Under the pieces are notes generated by a model. It did not search any database, had not been told where the DNA came from, and saw only the letters and a list, made by a program, of their open reading frames with translations. 24,772 bases of DNA from an uncultured Gammaproteobacteria bacterium. GTDB taxonomy: Bacteria; Pseudomonadota; Gammaproteobacteria; Pseudomonadales; Azotimanducaceae_A. Numbering within the stretch: the stretch's first letter is position 1; each line of letters opens with the position of its first letter. The position numbers and the translations under genes are program-made. Below are positions 14,909-22,349 of this stretch, one piece after another. The stretch is taken from assembly GCA_913049565.1 (NCBI GenBank), contig CAJWZG010000012.1, forward strand, positions 1 to 24,772, written 5' to 3'.

Positions 14909-16884
14909 TACCCAGCAAGGGAGCCATTGGAGAGGAATCTGCACCAATAAATTAGCGGTGCTGCCACATACTCATCCTGAGGTTGAGCTAACCTCTGCAT
15001 CTGCTCGAACGCTGCATTCGCTGAACAATCGCCAGCTTGCAATGCCAGCAATAAATCCGCTCCAGAATCTAAAGCAGAAAGGACAGACTCTAACTCGAGC
15101 AGCAAGGGATTTGGTTGCATCTCTTCTAAAGCATGCAGTAGGTCTTTCACCTGCCGCGCTGCTGTAAAAGGCGAAACCGCGTTTAGTCGCCGCGCCGCCA
15201 GACTCTCTGGCGGCAAAAAATCCACGATGCGATTGAGCGGCGTATCCACCTGATAGGGCCTCGCCTTAGGCATTTCTGTACCAGCCAATCGGGCTTCCAA
15301 TGCCCGTTTACCCAACAAACGTCCATACCATTTCACGGGTTCCAGCAACGAAACCACATTAAGTTCCGGGCCGTTGAGACCTATTGTTGACAATTTTTCA
15401 CGGGCGGTTTCTTCTGGGTTTTCCGGCAGACACTGCCAACAGGCCTGCAAACGAAGATACATACTGCCGATATCTCGGCAGGACGATGGCGACCAAAGCC
15501 GCTCTGCCACCACCGGCAACCTGCTCCACAACCTCGTGGACAGCACATCGGGGTTCACTAGCTCAGACCACAAACACGCCTCGCCGCCCAAGGCGCGCAC
15601 GTCCCCTTCAAACTCTATGCTGTTATTCCGCCACTGCTTCGTCCACTCAATGCCGTCGGCTATATGCAGAAGACGTGGGTCTGACTGCAGAGCGTCTTCG
15701 CGTTCCAACCAATCTGCTTGGGAAGCCTCTGGATCGAACCCGTAGTGAATGTCGGCAGGGTAATGCAGATCTAGGTAATAAGGTGCAGATACAATCACCG
15801 ACCGCGATAGCTGCAACGCGCGATCTCGAGTGGTCGCGCCCCGCCAATTCTGCACCACACACTTAGGCATGCCTGGATGGAGCACCTCGTCCCAGCCAAC
15901 AGCTCTTTTGCCAAGCCGTTCTACAATGGCGCAAATCCGAGTTAGGAACTCATTTTGTAAGTCCTGTGCGCTCATCTGCTGCTCTTCAAGATAAGCCGCA
16001 ATGGTTGGATCGCTTTGCCACCAACTCGGATTTACCTCGTCCCCACCAACATGCAGATACTCGTCAGGGAAAATATCTACCACCTCACCCAGCAAGGTCT
16101 CTATGGACTGATACACTTCGTCATCAAGCGGATTCAAACACGCCTGATGCACCCCAAACCGACGGCTCTCAGATGTTTGCCGAGAGCCCCATTTAGGATA
16201 CGCAACCAGCCAAGAGGTAACATGACCTGGCATATCTAGTTCCGGAACCACCCTGACACCACGCTCTGCTGCATAAGCGACCAACCCCCGCAGTTGATCC
16301 GCCGTGTAGTGCTCTTCACTAGCAAGCCTGGGAAATGCGGCACTGGGAAAACGAAAACCCTGATCGTCTGATAGGTGCAAGTGCAGTACGTTCATTTTTA
16401 CCGCGGCCAAGCCATCGACTACCGAAATCAGGGAGCCAATAGGAAAATAATGACGAGCAACGTCGAGAAGCAGACCTCGCCAAGGGAATCGCGGCCGATC
16501 TGTCAGGGTCAACCCGGGGCTAAGCTGGTTTTTAGTTGCAAGCTGTATCAACGAGGCGACACCTCGCAACACGCCCCAAACGCTGGATGCCGATAGAGAG
16601 ACTCCCGACTCCATGACTTCCAAAATGTAGGATTCATCCATGGACAAATGCGGCAATAGATCCTCAGTCGCATCGCTAATGGAAATCTGAATCTGCCCAA
16701 GCGAGAACAATGACAGTGCACGCTCGGTGTATTCCTCAGCCTGAGGGCTCGGATGGCCCAACCATTCGATTGTCGTAGCAGCGCTGGGCAAACGCGTTCC
16801 TGCCTCACTATCCGTTGGCAAGACGATTTGGTCAGGCCAAGGCATCAGTAGCAGGGAAGGCTCAATAGTAAGATCAGTGTTCAT
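14908..16884 (-). CDS. GH20 beta-N-acetylhexosaminidase, apparently cytosolic
   Basis: A 658-residue family 20 glycoside hydrolase that removes terminal beta-linked GlcNAc or GalNAc. It has an N-terminal GH20b-type domain (to about 130), then the TIM barrel: RFPWRGLLLDVARHYFP (132-148), MNVLHLHLSDDQGFRFP (164-180), VPELDMPGH (213-221), the catalytic Asp282-Glu283 in HVGGDEVNPSWW, and ALGGEACLWSE. About 170 further residues follow the barrel. There is no signal peptide or lipobox, unlike many exported chitin-degrading enzymes, so it should act on imported oligosaccharides. It is coupled to the NahK-like kinase and divergent from a SIS isomerase; together they suggest hexosamine scavenging. The start ATG 16884 lacks a strong ribosome site. 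Confidence 0.93.
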   Translation of the reverse strand: MNTDLTIEPSLLLMPWPDQIVLPTDSEAGTRLPSAATTIEWLGHPSPQAEEYTERALSLFSLGQIQISISDATEDLLPHLSMDESYILEVMESGVSLSASSVWGVLRGVASLIQLATKNQLSPGLTLTDRPRFPWRGLLLDVARHYFPIGSLISVVDGLAAVKMNVLHLHLSDDQGFRFPSAAFPRLASEEHYTADQLRGLVAYAAERGVRVVPELDMPGHVTSWLVAYPKWGSRQTSESRRFGVHQACLNPLDDEVYQSIETLLGEVVDIFPDEYLHVGGDEVNPSWWQSDPTIAAYLEEQQMSAQDLQNEFLTRICAIVERLGKRAVGWDEVLHPGMPKCVVQNWRGATTRDRALQLSRSVIVSAPYYLDLHYPADIHYGFDPEASQADWLEREDALQSDPRLLHIADGIEWTKQWRNNSIEFEGDVRALGGEACLWSELVNPDVLSTRLWSRLPVVAERLWSPSSCRDIGSMYLRLQACWQCLPENPEETAREKLSTIGLNGPELNVVSLLEPVKWYGRLLGKRALEARLAGTEMPKARPYQVDTPLNRIVDFLPPESLAARRLNAVSPFTAARQVKDLLHALEEMQPNPLLLELESVLSALDSGADLLLALQAGDCSANAAFEQMQRLAQPQDEYVAAPLIYWCRFLSNGSLAG

Positions 16885-16933
16885 CTGCTAATGATGCCCC
16901 AAGCGCAATCGGATCTACATGCGGTTTAACAGA

Positions 16934-16947
16934 TCCCAAAAATGGGA
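16934..16947. promoter_or_regulatory. Perfect palindrome in the hexosaminidase/SIS divergent spacer
   Basis: TCCCA and TGGGA form a perfect 5-base inverted repeat around AAAA. It sits about 50 bases upstream of the GH20 start and is a candidate operator or small hairpin. Confidence 0.3.
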
Positions 16948-16973
16948 GTCTATGTCTTTGTTCGCTCGAAACC

Positions 16974-17001
16974 GCTCTATCGGCAGTAAACCCGATCGAG
17001 C
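16974..17001. promoter_or_regulatory. Inverted repeat, candidate operator, hexosaminidase/SIS spacer
   Basis: GCTCTATCGG (16974-16983) and CCGATCGAGC (16992-17001) are 10-base arms with one mismatch separated by 8 bases, total 28. It lies between the divergent GH20 and SIS genes. GTTTAAC also occurs directly repeated at 16923 and 17003. These could be regulator sites; no regulator gene is nearby. Confidence 0.4.
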
Positions 17002-17089
17002 AGTTTAACGAGCAACGAATAACACCAGCGAGTTGATACCGCTTGGGATAGACTGGCGCCCGCTATGGAGTTACCCAGCAGGTTTTGCT

Positions 17090-17689
17090 TTGAACATTAA
17101 AGAACGGATGCAGGCAGTGCTTAAGGCGGAGGCCGAGGCCATCAACGCCATTGAGATCAATGACGATTTCGTCAACGCGGTAACGGTTATGCAAAACTGC
17201 TCTGGCAAGATCTTAACCACAGGTATCGGCAAAGCAGGCCATATCGCCAAGAAATTCGCCGCCACCTTGTGCTCGACAGCGACCCCGGCTGACTTTATTC
17301 ATCCGGCGGAAGCCGCGCACGGTGATCTGGGGCTCGTCGGGCCAAACGACGTGATGATCGCATTCTCAACTAGCGGTAAAAGCCGCGAGGTTCTCGAAAT
17401 TTTGGAGATGTCTCGTCATCTGGGCGTTGCTCAGATCATTGGAGTTACATCGCATCTCGATTCCGAATTGCGCCAGCACTCCGATCTGATACTGGATATG
17501 GGCACCATTATCGAACCCTGTCCGCTGGGCTTAACGCCCAGCGCATCGATGGCCGTTATGCTTGCCATTAGTGATGCCCTAACGCTGGCGCTTATGGAGC
17601 AGAAAGATGTCACCCGAGAAGACTATGGTCTGCGACATCATGGCGGCTATCTGGGCCGCGCTGCTCGAGCAGATAACGAGCCTAAATAA
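17090..17689 (+). CDS. SIS-domain phosphosugar isomerase, KdsD/GutQ-like without CBS domains
   Basis: A single SIS domain of about 199 residues, similar to the front half of arabinose-5-phosphate isomerase (KdsD). Visible are TGIGKAGHIAKKFAATL (phosphosugar loop), FIHPAEAAHGDLGLV, AFSTSGKSREVLE and the C-terminal HHGGYLGR. Full KdsD proteins (about 330 residues) continue into two CBS domains; this one stops right after the SIS domain. KdsD's PTTSTT reads TPSASM here and SHPGG reads RHHGG, so the substrate may differ. Start choice is uncertain: the longest frame opens with TTG 17033. TTG 17090 has AGCAGG seven bases upstream and fits homologue length, and ATG 17108 is also possible. Divergence from the hexosaminidase-kinase pair suggests a role in amino-sugar metabolism. 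Confidence 0.82.
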   Translation: MNIKERMQAVLKAEAEAINAIEINDDFVNAVTVMQNCSGKILTTGIGKAGHIAKKFAATLCSTATPADFIHPAEAAHGDLGLVGPNDVMIAFSTSGKSREVLEILEMSRHLGVAQIIGVTSHLDSELRQHSDLILDMGTIIEPCPLGLTPSASMAVMLAISDALTLALMEQKDVTREDYGLRHHGGYLGRAARADNEPK

Positions 17690-17707
17690 CGCCGAACGAA
17701 TCTTGAG

Positions 17708-18733
17708 TCAGGGGTGTAGCGCGCCTACCTCTTCTTCAGTCCAGCCAACCATCTTGAGTTGGTTCTCATTTAGCTGCGGGGGTTCAGGCCACCGGTAAAT
17801 CTCACGTTGCGGATCCGCCTGAATGTTGGGAAAGGCATCTGCATCGATAAATCGATCTGACCAGTTCGTTGTTGAAACAACTTTCTCTACCGCTTCTTTG
17901 CGCTTTTGGATCACCGCCTCATTCGATCTAGACCTTGGCATCATGCACACCAAGCTGGCGGCTCGAAGCAGCTCATCAGCACGACTAGGAGTATTCAAAC
18001 TGGGTGCGCTGCAGTGAATAGTCCTAGAGTCCCAAAGCAGCAGGTCGCCGGCTTCCATATGGCACATGATGGGCTGATTCTGCGCTAGATTAGGGTCGTC
18101 GTTCGGGAATCGAAAATGATCGATACTCGGGTGGATGCGGTCTAAGCGCTCAGTATATCGCTGCGGGATGTGCTCAAACAGGCGGTGACTGCCGGGCACG
18201 ACAACATTGCCACCGGTTTCAGGCGATGTCGGCAGTAGGTTTACTAACCCCTGAACGCAGTGCTTGCCAGGGCGACCGATTGGGTGTTGGTCGATATGCA
18301 GCCAGCTGTTGCCAGCGTTGGTTTTCCAATCGGCTTTATGCGTCCAAGGACGCCAGATAGTCACCCCATCAAAGCTGACCAGCAGATCTTCGTCACCATC
18401 CCAAACTTGAGCGAAGCACTTTTTGATATTCGGCACATCGCGGATAAACCACTGCGCGGCCGAGTGGCCAATACCGTAGCTGGGTAGAATGCCTCCATGC
18501 ACTGCGGTAGGCCATCGATCGTCATCCCAAGTGTGGATATCTTGCCGATCAATGCCGGTGCCTAGGCTTTCCAAATAATCCCAAAGCAAGGAGAGACTGT
18601 GCTCGGCTTCAGCATTGTTCAGCGCCTTAGCAAAAATCACATAGCCGTTTTCTTCCAAGTAGATCTGAGCTGCGGGATCACCCGGCGCAAATCGGGTGAC
18701 ATGCTCATACGTTATCTCAATATTGTTCTGCAC
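17708..18733 (-). CDS. Phytanoyl-CoA dioxygenase family (PhyH) enzyme
   Basis: A 341-residue Fe(II)/2-oxoglutarate-dependent oxygenase. The iron triad is visible: His146-x-Asp148 in NSWLHIDQHP and His240 in SRTIHCSAP. Further family features are GLVNLLPTSPETGGNVVVPG, SHRLFEH, and MEAGDLLLWD. Relatives hydroxylate diverse small molecules (phytanoyl-CoA, ectoine, halogenated or prenylated metabolites); the substrate cannot be told. The longest frame starts at TTG 18748, but GTG 18733 has AGGAAG six bases upstream and is preferred. It is the last gene of a five-gene minus-strand operon that begins with a different 2-oxoglutarate dioxygenase, suggesting successive oxidations in one pathway. Confidence 0.88.
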   Translation of the reverse strand: MQNNIEITYEHVTRFAPGDPAAQIYLEENGYVIFAKALNNAEAEHSLSLLWDYLESLGTGIDRQDIHTWDDDRWPTAVHGGILPSYGIGHSAAQWFIRDVPNIKKCFAQVWDGDEDLLVSFDGVTIWRPWTHKADWKTNAGNSWLHIDQHPIGRPGKHCVQGLVNLLPTSPETGGNVVVPGSHRLFEHIPQRYTERLDRIHPSIDHFRFPNDDPNLAQNQPIMCHMEAGDLLLWDSRTIHCSAPSLNTPSRADELLRAASLVCMMPRSRSNEAVIQKRKEAVEKVVSTTNWSDRFIDADAFPNIQADPQREIYRWPEPPQLNENQLKMVGWTEEEVGALHP

Positions 18734-18788
18734 AATGCTTCCTGACAACCTCTAACCGTGTGAGCCTACATTTGTTGCATTCACCGGT

Positions 18789-19187
18789 CTATTCCGGATA
18801 CATATCGAACCGAAAGCCTTCCGCAGTTCGTTGAAAGCCTAGACCTTCAAAAAAGGGCGTAGGTAAAACTAACCGCGTCGTTAGCTGACGACCTCCCTTA
18901 CTTTCGGCCACTCCGATCGCGTGACCTACCAACCACCGCCCTACACCGTTACGCTGCAAACTTGGCTCAACCATGACCATCGCCAGTTCAAAGCTTGGCG
19001 CTGAAGCGCCATCGCGGGTAGCGTTAGGCATATACATGGCATAGCAGCCGATTACTTGATCGCCCAGTTTAGCAACTCGCAAAATTTCAGGCCCGCTCGG
19101 CAATTGATCCAACACATCAGCCATCGAGGCAGGTAATGCATTAGCGTCACCGCGGAACACCTCATAGTCACGTAACGCTAACGCCAT
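18789..19187 (-). CDS. GNAT family N-acetyltransferase
   Basis: A 132-residue acetyltransferase of the GCN5 family. The acetyl-CoA-binding motif A is VEPSLQRNGVGRWLVGHA (Q/R-x-x-G-x-G as QRNGVG), preceded by the beta strand ELAMVMVEP and followed by FFEGLGFQRTAEG, the typical C-terminal signature. It would transfer an acetyl or acyl group to an amine; the acceptor is unknown. ATG 19187 overlaps the upstream gene's stop (ATGGCGTTAG, ten bases shared), so the two are translationally coupled. A longer frame from 19220 lies within the upstream gene and is not preferred. Confidence 0.88.
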   Translation of the reverse strand: MALALRDYEVFRGDANALPASMADVLDQLPSGPEILRVAKLGDQVIGCYAMYMPNATRDGASAPSFELAMVMVEPSLQRNGVGRWLVGHAIGVAESKGGRQLTTRLVLPTPFFEGLGFQRTAEGFRFDMYPE

Positions 19188-19612
19188 AAAGCAATCACTC
19201 TTTCTTTTATGCCAGCCCACGCACTAGGGCGCTTGGGCGGTCCCATTAAGCGTCGCACCAGAACATCGGCCATCTGCTGATAGTTCGACCAGTCGTCTTT
19301 GATGTCGTAGCAATTCGCGCCGAAGACGGATGCAAAATCCCCCGCCAGCCGCGGCAAATAGCCGCGTAAAAACTTGACCCCCTGAGGGTTAAAATCAGTC
19401 TCGTAGAGAGAGCCGCCATGCACCGCAAATAAAGCAGTAACCGGCCCCTCCTGCAGGCGTACTGCAGACAGTTGATCGGCATGTTGCTGCATAAAGTCGG
19501 CACTCAACAATCGATGATGCGCACAAAAGACCAACATGAACCCCAGCGGCAGTAGCGCTTTGTCCAGCGCTCCTGCCTGCGAAAGATAGTCGTCAACGCT
19601 GGCGAGAGTCAT
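19178..19612 (-). CDS. Hypothetical protein, 144 residues
   Basis: I do not recognise the family. The soluble product has no signal peptide. Apparent features are a helical N-terminus (VDDYLSQAGALDKALLPLGF), a strand pair around GPVTALFAVHGGSLYETDF, and a helical C-terminus ending in a basic stretch (PPKRPSAWAGIKERVIALWR). It is the third gene of the operon, 18 bases after the NTF2-like gene's stop, and its own stop overlaps the GNAT start. Conserved placement next to GNAT would suggest a joint role, which needs comparison with other genomes. Confidence 0.7.
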   Translation of the reverse strand: MTLASVDDYLSQAGALDKALLPLGFMLVFCAHHRLLSADFMQQHADQLSAVRLQEGPVTALFAVHGGSLYETDFNPQGVKFLRGYLPRLAGDFASVFGANCYDIKDDWSNYQQMADVLVRRLMGPPKRPSAWAGIKERVIALWR

Positions 19613-19630
19613 TATCGAAGGCGTTAGGGG

Positions 19631-20128
19631 TTAAGGCGCGAAGCTCGAGCGGGCACGAATCCTCCACCCGTCATCGGTGCGCTGCAGAATATACAGCGAA
19701 TGGAACGACACATAAGGCTCACCCGCAGGATTGAAACGGGTAAATCGAACCGCAAAGTGCACTTTATTGCTATCGGCTTGCACGGTTTTTATGCTGTCCC
19801 ATTGGCTGTGAGACCAGTTAAACCGCTCTGCAAAATCCGCGAAATCGGTGGTGTCGATAAAGCTCTGTCGATCGGGAAAGACTGTTACCCCGCCACTGGC
19901 AACCCGCACATGAGGGAAGGCCAGAGTTTGCGCAAACGCTGGCGTGTCGCGCTGGTTAAACGTGCGCATAAACTCAGCCATCACTTGCAGCGCCTTGCTT
20001 TCAGCATCACGGACTTCGGCTGACGTAGATTGCGGCAGCAGAGTCATTTCGATGTCTTGAGCAAGAGCCATGCTCGCCTGAGCCCAGAGCAACGAGGTTG
20101 CGACAAAGGTCGCTATCAAATTTCGCAT
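19631..20128 (-). CDS. Secreted NTF2/SnoaL-like protein
   Basis: A 165-residue protein with a signal peptide (MRNLIATFVATSLLWAQASMALA, cut before QD), so periplasmic or secreted. The mature part fits an NTF2-like cone: helices in KALQVMAEFMRTFNQRD, then strands and FPHVRVASGGVTVFPDRQSF, KVHFAVRFTRFNPAGEPYVS and the closing strands SLYILQRTDDGWRIRARSSFAP. NTF2-like proteins bind or isomerise small hydrophobic molecules; catalytic residues cannot be assigned. A strong AAGGAGA site, overlapping the end of the upstream TauD gene region, precedes the ATG. Second gene of the operon. Confidence 0.75.
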   Translation of the reverse strand: MRNLIATFVATSLLWAQASMALAQDIEMTLLPQSTSAEVRDAESKALQVMAEFMRTFNQRDTPAFAQTLAFPHVRVASGGVTVFPDRQSFIDTTDFADFAERFNWSHSQWDSIKTVQADSNKVHFAVRFTRFNPAGEPYVSFHSLYILQRTDDGWRIRARSSFAP

Positions 20129-20140
20129 TATTGTCTCCTT

Positions 20141-20998
20141 CTACGCCGGCTCATCGCCAGTCAGTGTGACCCGGTGCATCAACCGATGCTCCGGGAAAAA
20201 GTCGTTTACTGGTTTGTGCTGCGTGGATCGATTATCCCAGATCGCCACGGTTCCAGGCTGCCAAGACAAGCGCACCGTATGCTCGACTGTCACTACATGC
20301 TGAAAAAGAAACGCTAGCAGCGCATCGCTTTCTTTACTGGGCAAGCCAACGATTTGTGTCGTAAATAGTGCGTTGACGTAGATCCCTTTTCTGCCGGTTT
20401 CGGGATGTGTTCGAATTAGCGGATGCACTACCGGCGGATTTTCTGCGATCGCAGGCGCCAATCGCTCTGCACCGCCGACTTCCGCCAAACTCTCGCGAAA
20501 ACCGTGTCGGAAATCGTTGACCGCCCGCAGCGGCGCTAAGAACGCCTGCATCTGGGGTGAGAGCGAATCGTATGCGGTAGTAGCACTCGCCCACAACGTG
20601 TCACCGCCTACCTCAGGAATAATCTGTCCTTGCAGCAAAGTAAAACTCGGCGGGCGCTGCATAAATGTCATATCCGAGTGCCATACCTCGATCTTGGACG
20701 GGTTTTCAGGCGTACTCTCTAGTATCTGTACATCGGGTTCTTCGTTGACCGTCGCGTAGGCCGGATGCCCCAAAACCTCACCAAACGCCAAGGCAAAGGC
20801 GGCAAAAACGGCCGGCGTTTGTTCTTGGTCTCTGATAAACAAAACTTCGTGATGTACCAACAATTCACGTACGCGTTGGTAATGTGCGTCGCTGGAGGCA
20901 ACATCGGCCAACGATACCCCGGACACGTAACCCCCAAGAGCACCCGAGGCTTTTTGCACCAAAATCTGATCCACTGACGATGTCACGGTTATCTCCAT
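20141..20998 (-). CDS. TauD/TfdA family Fe(II)/2-oxoglutarate dioxygenase
   Basis: A 285-residue dioxygenase of the taurine/2,4-D group. Iron ligands are His107-x-Asp109 in EVWHSDMTF and His261 in STQHKPVND; Arg272 in PEHRLMHRVTL is the 2-oxoglutarate-binding residue. Other signatures are VLFIRDQ, PPSFTLLQGQ, GGDTLWAS and GIYVNALFTTQIVG. Relatives release sulfite from taurine or cleave aryloxyacetates, but residues here do not fix the substrate, and no taurine transporter is near. First gene of the operon, with 12 bases to the NTF2-like gene. Divergent from greB over a 98-base spacer with no convincing promoter. Confidence 0.93.
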   Translation of the reverse strand: MEITVTSSVDQILVQKASGALGGYVSGVSLADVASSDAHYQRVRELLVHHEVLFIRDQEQTPAVFAAFALAFGEVLGHPAYATVNEEPDVQILESTPENPSKIEVWHSDMTFMQRPPSFTLLQGQIIPEVGGDTLWASATTAYDSLSPQMQAFLAPLRAVNDFRHGFRESLAEVGGAERLAPAIAENPPVVHPLIRTHPETGRKGIYVNALFTTQIVGLPSKESDALLAFLFQHVVTVEHTVRLSWQPGTVAIWDNRSTQHKPVNDFFPEHRLMHRVTLTGDEPA

Positions 20999-21096
20999 TC
21001 GCGCCTGCCTTGACCGCAGTTATTGTAGCTAAGGGTTTGCATCGGTACACGACCTAATCCTTGGGTCGCCTTCCGTGGGTAGGGTAGTCTTTGCGC

Positions 21097-21666
21097 ATGG
21101 GACGCTACCGACCGCCTGAACCCGAGAAAACCGCCGTGATAACGGCGGCAGGCTTCGCTCGACTGCAACAGGAGCTGAATTTTCTCTGGAAAGAAAAGCG
21201 ACCCGAAGTGACCGCTCAGGTAGCGGCAGCCGCTGCACTCGGCGACCGTTCTGAGAACGCCGACTACGTTTACGGTAAGCGCCAACTCACAGAGATTGAT
21301 CGACGCATTCGCTATCTGGATAAACGCATTCGCGCCATGCAGGTGGTTGATAGACTGCCTTTGGATACAGAGAAAATATATTTTGGTGCTTGGGTGACAC
21401 TTGAGGCTGTGGAAGATGACCGCAAGCGAGAACGAGCGGGGGCGACAACCACCCACACCTATCGCTTGGTTGGTCCAGATGAGATCGACAGCAATAACGC
21501 CTATATCAGCATTGATTCCCCCATGGCTAAAGCGTTGATTGGAAAGTCTGCGGCTGACGAAATATCCTTGGTGCAATCGGCCAAAAGCAATCACATACTC
21601 AGCATCGAAGATACATCGCAGGCGCACTGCTATAGGAGTTGCCACGTTCGCTACGAGCAACCGTGA
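21097..21666 (+). CDS. greB: Transcription elongation factor GreB
   Basis: A 189-residue GreB: cleavage-stimulating factor that rescues backtracked RNA polymerase. After a 14-residue N-terminal extension comes the coiled coil, with the tip acidic loop in LGDRSENADYVYGKRQLTEID (Asp and Glu around residues 51-56) and LNFLWKEKRPEV. The FKBP-like C-domain has FGAWVTLE, YRLVGPDEID and YISIDSPMAKALIGK. Escherichia coli GreB is 158 residues. Here the C-terminal strand region (after SAADEI) is longer and divergent, ending CHVRYEQP. Start ATG 21097 is preferred over an in-frame TTG at 21091; no strong ribosome site is visible. Confidence 0.93.
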   Translation: MGRYRPPEPEKTAVITAAGFARLQQELNFLWKEKRPEVTAQVAAAAALGDRSENADYVYGKRQLTEIDRRIRYLDKRIRAMQVVDRLPLDTEKIYFGAWVTLEAVEDDRKRERAGATTTHTYRLVGPDEIDSNNAYISIDSPMAKALIGKSAADEISLVQSAKSNHILSIEDTSQAHCYRSCHVRYEQP

Positions 21667-21695
21667 GCCGTCCGAGCGGCAGTTACTTTCTGTTT

Positions 21696-22265
21696 CTACT
21701 TCGACCGTTCTGTTGTCGCTGCGGTGCCTCGGGTTGTCACCAAATTTAGGCTTGGCCGCAAACTGAAACGTTCTTTGACGCGAGGCTTAGACACACCTGT
21801 TGTATCGTCAGCCGCGTTGTCTCGCACGCCAGTAAAGGCAAGCTGACACAGCTTCGATAAAAGTACCTGCAGGTCGTGGTTTGGGAAGGTATTCATTGAG
21901 TCCCATCGATCTAGCAATCCACGCAAGACGACGACCGCCGCTTGCTGCTGAGACGTTTCACCTCCGAGTAGCCCACTTGTATTGAGTGACTGCTTATCAG
22001 AGATTGAAAGCGCGGTCTTCAACACCTGCTGTTCCGAGGCGCTTAACGGAGCCGACAGATTCTCTACTTGCAGCAGTTCCACACTCGCTAGCAGCCCTTC
22101 TTTATCGCCGAAGTAGTGGTAAATCATGCGCTTATTTACTTTTGCTTGCAGCGCAATTTGATCAACGCGAAGACCTGCAATTCCATGATCGGCCACTGCC
22201 TGTGTGGCAGTTTTTAGCAACCGCCGTTGTGTTTGCTTTGCATCGCGCATGCCGTATGTAACCAT
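21696..22265 (-). CDS. TetR/AcrR family transcriptional regulator
   Basis: A 189-residue repressor with a clear N-terminal TetR HTH: GIAGLRVDQIALQAKVNKRMIYHYFGDKEGLL gives helix-turn-helix, including the recognition motif NKRMIYHYFGDKEGL. The ligand domain is short and ends with a low-complexity, polar tail (TTRGTAATTERSK). ATG 22265 or ATG 22250 could start it. Two perfect 13-base palindromes lie directly upstream (22276-22303), where autoregulation would occur. It follows ogt and alkA on the same strand, 80 bases after the ogt stop. The inducer is unknown. Confidence 0.9.
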   Translation of the reverse strand: MVTYGMRDAKQTQRRLLKTATQAVADHGIAGLRVDQIALQAKVNKRMIYHYFGDKEGLLASVELLQVENLSAPLSASEQQVLKTALSISDKQSLNTSGLLGGETSQQQAAVVVLRGLLDRWDSMNTFPNHDLQVLLSKLCQLAFTGVRDNAADDTTGVSKPRVKERFSLRPSLNLVTTRGTAATTERSK

Positions 22266-22275
22266 TTAGTTATCT

Positions 22276-22303
22276 TTACTTCAAGTAACGGAATGCGGCA
22301 TTC
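22276..22303. promoter_or_regulatory. Twin palindromes upstream of the TetR gene, candidate operators
   Basis: TTACTTCAAGTAA (22276-22288) and GAATGCGGCATTC (22291-22303) are perfect 13-base palindromes, centres 15 bases apart, starting 11 bases upstream of the tetR ATG. TetR repressors typically bind palindromes next to their own promoter, so these are likely operator half-turn sites, although they differ in sequence. Confidence 0.55.
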
Positions 22304-22324
22304 ACGGAATGACTATTTTTATCA

Positions 22325-22349
22325 ACTTAGTATCTACTTAGTTACTTAA
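22325..22349. repeat. ACTTAGT direct repeats between ogt and tetR
   Basis: ACTTAGT occurs at 22325-22331 and 22336-22342, one helical turn (11 bases) apart, followed by a partial copy ACTTAA at 22344-22349 that covers the ogt stop. A related TTTAGTT lies near the tetR start. Possible regulatory iterons. Confidence 0.4.

Noticed and set aside
14909..14947. TTG start giving the kinase 13 more residues
   Set aside because: It lies inside the hexosaminidase coding sequence; the TAATG overlap at 14908 is the normal coupled start.
16934..17001. Intrinsic terminators between hexosaminidase and SIS genes
   Set aside because: Neither hairpin is followed by a T-run and the genes are divergent, so terminators are not expected there.
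20989..21660. Minus-strand 223-codon frame opposite greB
   Set aside because: It is the antisense shadow of greB and its translation has no recognisable domain.
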